Shown here: positions 59,968 through 64,000 of the stretch, in pieces | Layout: every line of letters starts with the position of its first letter | Numbering within the stretch: the first letter of the stretch is position 1 | From: Paenibacillus ginsengarvi | Lineage (GTDB): Bacteria > Bacillota > Bacilli > Paenibacillales > NBRC-103111 | NCBI RefSeq assembly: GCF_003626695.1 | Contig: NZ_RBAH01000007.1 | Location: forward strand, 62,001-126,000 | Reading direction: 5' to 3' | Length of the DNA stretch: 64,000 nucleotides | Position numbers and translations under genes: made by a program | Notes under the pieces: model-generated | Database searches by the model: none | The model's input: the letters and a program-made list of their open reading frames with translations, nothing else | What the model was told of the DNA's origin: nothing

Positions 59968-62934
59968 TTGAACCGGCACATGAGCGGCTTTCCATTCCGG
60001 CTCGGTTTAGGCGGCTGGATGTGCGTGAGCCCGGTGAATCCTCATACGTTTCGGGTCCGCCTGAACGATACCGGCGTATTCCCCGAGCAGGCACTGATCC
60101 GTTATGGGATTGTACGACAGCCAGAAGAGCTGTGTCCGTTCAGCACCGAGCAGAATAACGCGATCATAGCGATTCGCACGGATCAGGCGGAGCTGCTGAT
60201 CGATCGGCAGAACGGGCAGTTTCGCTGGAACGCCGGGAATGGCCGGGAAATCGTGCGTACGGCAACTGTACCCCGCTCCGACCGCTCCGGCGGATTCGGA
60301 ATCTGCCTCGCTGCGATGTCCGGGGAGGCTTTGTACGGGCTCGGGGACGTTGCGCCGGATGGGATCGAACGAAGCGGACAAAAGGTGGAGATGTGGGTGG
60401 CGGGAACCCACTTTCATTCGCCGATTCCGTTCGTGATGAGCAGCCGGGGCTGGGCCATCATGATGAATACGACTTGGAAGCATTCCATTCATATAAACAG
60501 TGTTGGCGGCCGTGAAAGTGAAGATAACGGTCACATTGACATAGAGGGCCCGGAAGGCGAGCTGGATTTTTATTTGTTCCAAGGAAACGACTATGCCGAG
60601 CTGCTGAACCGGTATACGGCCATTGCCGGCAGACCTCGCCTGCTTCCGATCTGGGCGTACGGCCTCCACTACTTTTGCAGTGTCGAATCGGGCGGACGGC
60701 AAATTGTCGAAGATGCACTCAAATTTCGCCAGGAAGGCATTCCGTGCGATCTGATCGGCCTATCCGACGGCTGGATGGCAGAGGAGCCGGACGAAGCGGG
60801 CAACAGACAATGGGACTTCCGGCGGTTCGTCATTTCGTCCAGCCGTCAGGAGCCGACCGCCTTTATCGATACGTTGCACCGACACGGCTTCAAGCTCAGC
60901 TTGATGCTTTCCTGCGATTACGATCTGACCGCCCACGAGGAAACAAACGCAGGTTGCGAACCGCAGGACGCGGAAGCTGGAGCCGCCAAGGCGTGGTTCG
61001 ATCAGCTTCGTACGTTCGTCGACGAAGGAGTCGACGCCTTCAAAATTCCGAGCGCCAATCAAACGGCCCCCCACCCGGAACGAAGCTGGGCGAACGGCAT
61101 GACGGATAACGAGATGCACAACCTGTATCCGGTCGTACTCGGCAAACAAATGCAGGAAGGCTATGTCAGGCAGACCGGCAAACGGCCGATGATCCACACG
61201 GTGGTCGGGTATACGGGCATGCAGCAATATACGGCTACCGAATGCGGCAAATACGGCCAGCGGACGACCGCTGTCATCTCTGCGCTTAACTCGGGTCTCT
61301 CCGGCCATGCGCATACGGCGATTCATATGCATGTGGAGGAGCCGGAAGGCATCCATGCCAGCTTTCTGATGCCCTGGGCACAGAACAACTCGGGGAGACA
61401 TTTCCGTCACCCCTGTTTTCTGGAAGAGAAACAGCGCGCTCTGTTTCGCCTGTATGCGCGTTTGCGCTACCGGCTGCTTCCCTACTTGTATTCCGCCGCC
61501 CACACAGCCGCGAATACGGGAATGCCGATCGCCCGGGCTATGCCGCTCTCGTTTCCGGACGACGAGCAGTGCAGGAATTTGTTCACTCAATATATGCTTG
61601 GCGACCATTTGCTTGTTGGCGTCTTTACCGAGAACGTTTACTTGCCGAAAGGGTGCTGGATCGATTATTGGACGGGAGATCGGTACGAAGGTCCGGCAAC
61701 GATCGCTTACCGGGTTCCGGAGCAAGCGGGAGGGCCCTTGTTCGTTCGTGCCGGGGCGATCATCCCGATGCGGCCGGATATGGAATACATTGAACCGTCG
61801 GGTGCCGAACGGCTCATCCTGCACGTTTACCCCGACGGGCCCAGCGAATCCGCCATCTACGAAGACGACGGCATCACCTTTCGGTATGAGGAAGGAAGCA
61901 TAGCGGAAACGCGCATTCGATGCGAGGCGGACGAGACCCGGATCGTTGTGCGCATTTGGCGGCGAAGAGGGACCTACGAGGGCATGACGGGACGTCGCAG
62001 CTACGAGGTCGTTGTGCATACGGAAAATAAGCCGGCCTTCCTTCGTCTGAACGGTCAACGCTATGCGGAGCAGACACCCGCCACCGCCCGAAGAAACCCC
62101 GAATCCGGCTGGAAATACGACAGGCTGGCAGGCACGATTCGGCTGTATGCGGAGGAAGCGGCGGAAGCGGACGAGCCGGTCTTGATCGAGCTGTCTCTCC
62201 GCTTTACCGAGCAAGATGAGCAGAAGCAGCATGGCGTTAAGCCGGACCCATCAGGTGCCTATTCGTCTCCTGATGCAGTCGCGCAAGAAACGCATCATGA
62301 CTCGGCGGAGTGGCTGCATATCGCTCTCGACACCTGTGTTCAGGCAGAGGTCGAGGCCGCGCTGAACGTCTGGTGGAACAGCGGGAAACCTAACGGTTCG
62401 TCCGACGACAATTGGCGAGTCCGGTTGCTGGACGGCTGCCTGCTGCTTCTCCGCCACGCCGAACGGCGCGGCTGGAGCCTCGGGGACGCATTTGGCGCGG
62501 ACCTGGCCAACCCGCTTTCACATACCGATACGCAAACGGCGGAACAAGCGCTGGCGCTGCTTACCAAGTTGGCAGGCGAAGTGCTCGCCGCCGCGAAAAA
62601 GTCGATCGAATCCGTCCGGCACCCGATCCTGCGCGAGATCGTCGCCCAAGTGAAAAAGGAGCTGCACAAAAAGCTGTCGCTCCAAGAGTTTGCAGACCGG
62701 ACGGGCCTGCATCCCGTCTATTTAAGCAGACTGTTCAAGCGAGAAATCGGCCTCCCCTTCTCCGACTACGTGCTTCAGCAGCGCATGCTGCGCGCAAAAG
62801 CGCTGCTCGAGGCCGGTATGAGGGTATACGAAGCCGCCTCCTATAGCGGATTCCAGGACGCCAGTCATTTTTCGCGCGTCTACAGTCAGTATTGGGGATT
62901 GGCCCCGGTTCGGGTGCGGCGGAAGGAGACGTGA
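59968..62934 (+). CDS. GH31 glycosidase-fold protein fused to an AraC DNA-binding domain
   Basis: 988 residues from TTG at 59968, chosen because AAAAGGAG lies 9 nt upstream; the in-frame ATG at 59959 abuts that site. Residues about 1-220: beta-sandwich N-domain (GEALYGLGD). About 221-540: the GH31 barrel (PIWAYGLHYFCS, GIPCDLIGLSDGWM). About 540-745: beta domains (GGPLFVRAGAIIPM, YEDDG). About 745-885: linker. About 888-985: AraC double helix-turn-helix (LSLQEFADRTGLHPVYLSRLFKRE). The nucleophile loop, normally FK(T/L)D, is FKIP (Pro361), and the WxGD acid/base loop is ECGK (about Lys428). It is therefore probably a non-catalytic sugar-sensing regulator. Two divergent Gfo/Idh genes are likely targets. 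Confidence 0.85.
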   Translation: MNRHMSGFPFRLGLGGWMCVSPVNPHTFRVRLNDTGVFPEQALIRYGIVRQPEELCPFSTEQNNAIIAIRTDQAELLIDRQNGQFRWNAGNGREIVRTATVPRSDRSGGFGICLAAMSGEALYGLGDVAPDGIERSGQKVEMWVAGTHFHSPIPFVMSSRGWAIMMNTTWKHSIHINSVGGRESEDNGHIDIEGPEGELDFYLFQGNDYAELLNRYTAIAGRPRLLPIWAYGLHYFCSVESGGRQIVEDALKFRQEGIPCDLIGLSDGWMAEEPDEAGNRQWDFRRFVISSSRQEPTAFIDTLHRHGFKLSLMLSCDYDLTAHEETNAGCEPQDAEAGAAKAWFDQLRTFVDEGVDAFKIPSANQTAPHPERSWANGMTDNEMHNLYPVVLGKQMQEGYVRQTGKRPMIHTVVGYTGMQQYTATECGKYGQRTTAVISALNSGLSGHAHTAIHMHVEEPEGIHASFLMPWAQNNSGRHFRHPCFLEEKQRALFRLYARLRYRLLPYLYSAAHTAANTGMPIARAMPLSFPDDEQCRNLFTQYMLGDHLLVGVFTENVYLPKGCWIDYWTGDRYEGPATIAYRVPEQAGGPLFVRAGAIIPMRPDMEYIEPSGAERLILHVYPDGPSESAIYEDDGITFRYEEGSIAETRIRCEADETRIVVRIWRRRGTYEGMTGRRSYEVVVHTENKPAFLRLNGQRYAEQTPATARRNPESGWKYDRLAGTIRLYAEEAAEADEPVLIELSLRFTEQDEQKQHGVKPDPSGAYSSPDAVAQETHHDSAEWLHIALDTCVQAEVEAALNVWWNSGKPNGSSDDNWRVRLLDGCLLLLRHAERRGWSLGDAFGADLANPLSHTDTQTAEQALALLTKLAGEVLAAAKKSIESVRHPILREIVAQVKKELHKKLSLQEFADRTGLHPVYLSRLFKREIGLPFSDYVLQQRMLRAKALLEAGMRVYEAASYSGFQDASHFSRVYSQYWGLAPVRVRRKET

Positions 62935-63287
62935 CTAGGCCGCTGCACTCCGGTGGAGATGGCAGCTCGCTTATGGCACTACGCAGTTTGAACAATAGAA
63001 GTCCTTAGAGCCCCTTAATCCATCCGGGATTGGAGATACGGGGCTATAGCAGCCTTTTGCGCCTCTTATATTGGTGGAAAATTGTGCATCGAGAGGGATA
63101 CACCGGATTTAACAGTTCCAAAAGCATTCTATTCTTATAAACTACGATTTTCTAGAAAAATAAGATACTCTAATGTAGAGTTTTTAGCTTTTCTAGCCTT
63201 TACTCCTTCCCCATTCACGACATCTTACCTCAATCCGCAGCTTATCCGCAGCCTTCCTCGTTATGGTCGGCCTTGACTTGCTGAATT
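62935..63287. other. Intergenic region after the GH31-AraC gene
   Basis: 353 bp. It holds a hairpin AGCCCC...GGGGCT (63009-63045) with an inner AATCC/GGGATT-like stem that may end the GH31-AraC transcript, a short AT-rich terminator-like hairpin ACTCTA-ATG-TAGAGT then TTTT (63167-63185), and a decayed copy of the spo0A 3' end (63199-63280). A 64-codon frame at 63082 has no support. Confidence 0.55.
63199..63280 (-). pseudogene. Decayed duplicate of the spo0A 3' end
   Basis: The stretch 63215-63249 aligns with the last codons of spo0A at 63827-63862 with 30 of 36 columns identical and one gap, and similarity extends on both sides (ACTCCTT.CCC before; GTCGGC.TTGACTT after an internal loss of about 10 bases). 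The reading frame is broken. Same orientation as spo0A, 0.6 kb away. Confidence 0.65.
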
Positions 63288-63650
63288 TCAGTCATCACGT
63301 TTTGATTTCACTTTTACCGTGAATATACTAAGAACAATAGTAAGGATTACATAAGTCCAGAATCCATGAACTTCAAATCCGTTCAGGTATTTATCAAGCA
63401 GCCAAAGTTTAATCGGCGTCAATACTACTGAGGCGAGGATTAAAGCTGGTGTAGTTAGACAGCCAATCCCAACAGTTATAAGCATTACTGAAAATACCAC
63501 GGCAAGACTAAATAAAAAACTTATAACGAACATTAGAATAGATGCAATGATCAGCGTCTTTGTGTCTGCAATTGCTATATACTGATTAAAGTACTGACTG
63601 CCTACCCAAAAGACTACTAATGTAACGATAAAATTTAATATATTCCTCAT
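63288..63650 (-). CDS. Small membrane protein, phage holin IV/YvlD-like
   Basis: 120 residues from ATG at 63650 after GAGGAGGTATTC; the frame upstream enters the spo0A terminator and is not used. Four membrane helices (about 4-20, 27-52, 55-80, 95-115). The pattern IGCLTTPALILASVVLTPIKLWLLDKYLNGFEVHGFWTYVILTI fits PF04020-type proteins (YvlD); assignment is by eye. Strongly AT-rich versus its neighbours and sandwiched between spo0A and the decayed spo0A fragment. Confidence 0.65.
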   Translation of the reverse strand: MRNILNFIVTLVVFWVGSQYFNQYIAIADTKTLIIASILMFVISFLFSLAVVFSVMLITVGIGCLTTPALILASVVLTPIKLWLLDKYLNGFEVHGFWTYVILTIVLSIFTVKVKSKRDD

Positions 63651-63711
63651 GAATACCTCCTCGTGAAATCGCCTTTTCATTGCATCGAGTTGATGATAAT
63701 AGCCGGTCAAT

Positions 63712-63757
63712 AAAAACACTCCTTTATCAGATTGTTTTTGCAACCCAATAAAGGAGT
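63712..63757 (-). terminator. Terminator after spo0A
   Basis: ACTCCTTTAT/ATAAAGGAGT, a perfect 10-bp stem with a 20-nt loop, then GTTTTTA on the minus strand, 70 bp past the spo0A stop. Confidence 0.75.
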
Positions 63758-63826
63758 AGAATTTGTACTATGAACCGTACATATTGATCATAAAAACATA
63801 CTTCAAACCCACTACTCCTTACCCTT

Positions 63827-64000
63827 TCAAGACACCTTATGCTCGATCCGCAGTTTATCCGCCACCATGGCGATAAATTCGCTATTTGTCGGCTTCGACT
63901 TCGAGATATTGATCGTGTAGCCGAACAGGTGGCTAATGCTGTCGATGTTGCCGCGCGTCCAGGCGACTTCGATCGCGTGGCGGATGGCGCGTTCGACGCG
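63827..64000 (-). CDS. spo0A: Sporulation master regulator Spo0A, C-terminal fragment
   Basis: Partial: the last 57 codons and stop; the rest lies beyond the window. The visible residues [41 protein letters not shown] and [15 protein letters not shown] match the end of the Spo0A sigma-A-activating/DNA-binding domain almost residue for residue with B. subtilis. Spo0A~P turns on sporulation genes, including spoIIA together with sigma-H. Confidence 0.97.
   Translation of the reverse strand, partial: RVERAIRHAIEVAWTRGNIDSISHLFGYTINISKSKPTNSEFIAMVADKLRIEHKVS

Noticed and set aside
60760..62232. 490-codon minus-strand frame inside the GH31-AraC gene
   Set aside because: Antisense shadow of the recognised protein; no ribosome-binding site or motifs.
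63082..63276. 64-codon frame before the membrane gene
   Set aside because: Low-complexity, overlaps the decayed spo0A fragment and lacks a start site.
1..64000. CRISPR arrays, tRNA or rRNA genes, complete insertion sequences
   Set aside because: No regularly spaced repeats, no cloverleaf or rRNA-like sequence and no transposase frame were found by reading both strands.

Overview
The window is bacterial chromosome from an endospore-forming Firmicute. The GC-rich codon use, SteA/glycosyltransferase cassette, DUF3866, MciZ and DUF2627 genes, together with a Bacillus-like gene order, suggest Paenibacillaceae (Paenibacillus or Cohnella-like). That placement is inferred, not proven. Most genes lie on the minus strand. 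The order is broadly that of the B. subtilis arc running from the res genes through scp, rib, lysA/spoVA, sigF, fur and bkd to spo0A, with several insertions.

Layout: 1-4.4 kb holds resB(partial)-resA-rluB-small amidase-spmB-spmA-dacB (minus). 4.8-9.9 kb is an insertion relative to the B. subtilis order: murA, a FadR-type regulator and glcD-glcF. 10-17.5 kb holds gerW, a small membrane protein, DUF2953, scpB-scpA and the riboflavin operon ribD-ribE-ribBA-ribH behind an FMN riboswitch with its terminator. 17.5-18.2 kb is an AT-rich patch (YolD-like, cyclic-phosphate receiver-like). 18.3-27.6 kb holds ppiB, an MFS exporter, lysA, spoVAF-AB-AA, sigF-spoIIAB-spoIIAA behind a sigma-H-like promoter, and dacF. 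27.8-33.4 kb holds fni, pdp, two purine nucleoside phosphorylases and deoB. 33.5-41.3 kb holds xerD, yqzK, fur, an inserted lipoprotein/LacI pair, spoIIM, an EndoQ-like nuclease, nudF and mciZ. 41.2-48.5 kb holds DUF3866, a sugar isomerase/dehydrogenase pair, a PurM-like paralogue with an unknown protein, an M20 peptidase and Prli42. 48.5-53.6 kb is the branched-chain 2-oxoacid dehydrogenase. 54-57.2 kb holds DUF2627, two glycosyltransferases, SteA and a Spo0E-like protein. 57.6-62.9 kb has two Gfo/Idh dehydrogenases divergent from a GH31-AraC fusion. 63.3-64 kb holds an AT-rich membrane gene and the 3' end of spo0A.

How it works together: the conserved backbone covers sporulation control and spore envelope work (SpoIIAA/AB/SigF, SpoIIM, MciZ, Spo0A, Spo0E, SpmA/B, DacB, DacF, SpoVAA/AB/AF, GerW), segregation (ScpAB, XerD), iron control (Fur) and core metabolism (riboflavin, lysine, nucleoside salvage, branched-chain acyl-CoA).

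The most unusual item is a 988-residue protein at 59968-62934. It has a complete glycoside hydrolase family 31 fold in which both catalytic aspartates appear to be replaced, fused to an AraC DNA-binding domain. It looks like a dead glycosidase used as a sugar sensor, divergent from two sugar dehydrogenases. Other points of note are a decayed copy of the spo0A 3' end on the far side of an AT-rich gene, a 190-bp nested palindrome upstream of lpdV, an ATC start codon on spmA, a Cys-to-Asp change in MurA, a spoVA cluster without AC/AD/AE, and small genes (spo0E-like, prli42) that are easy to miss.
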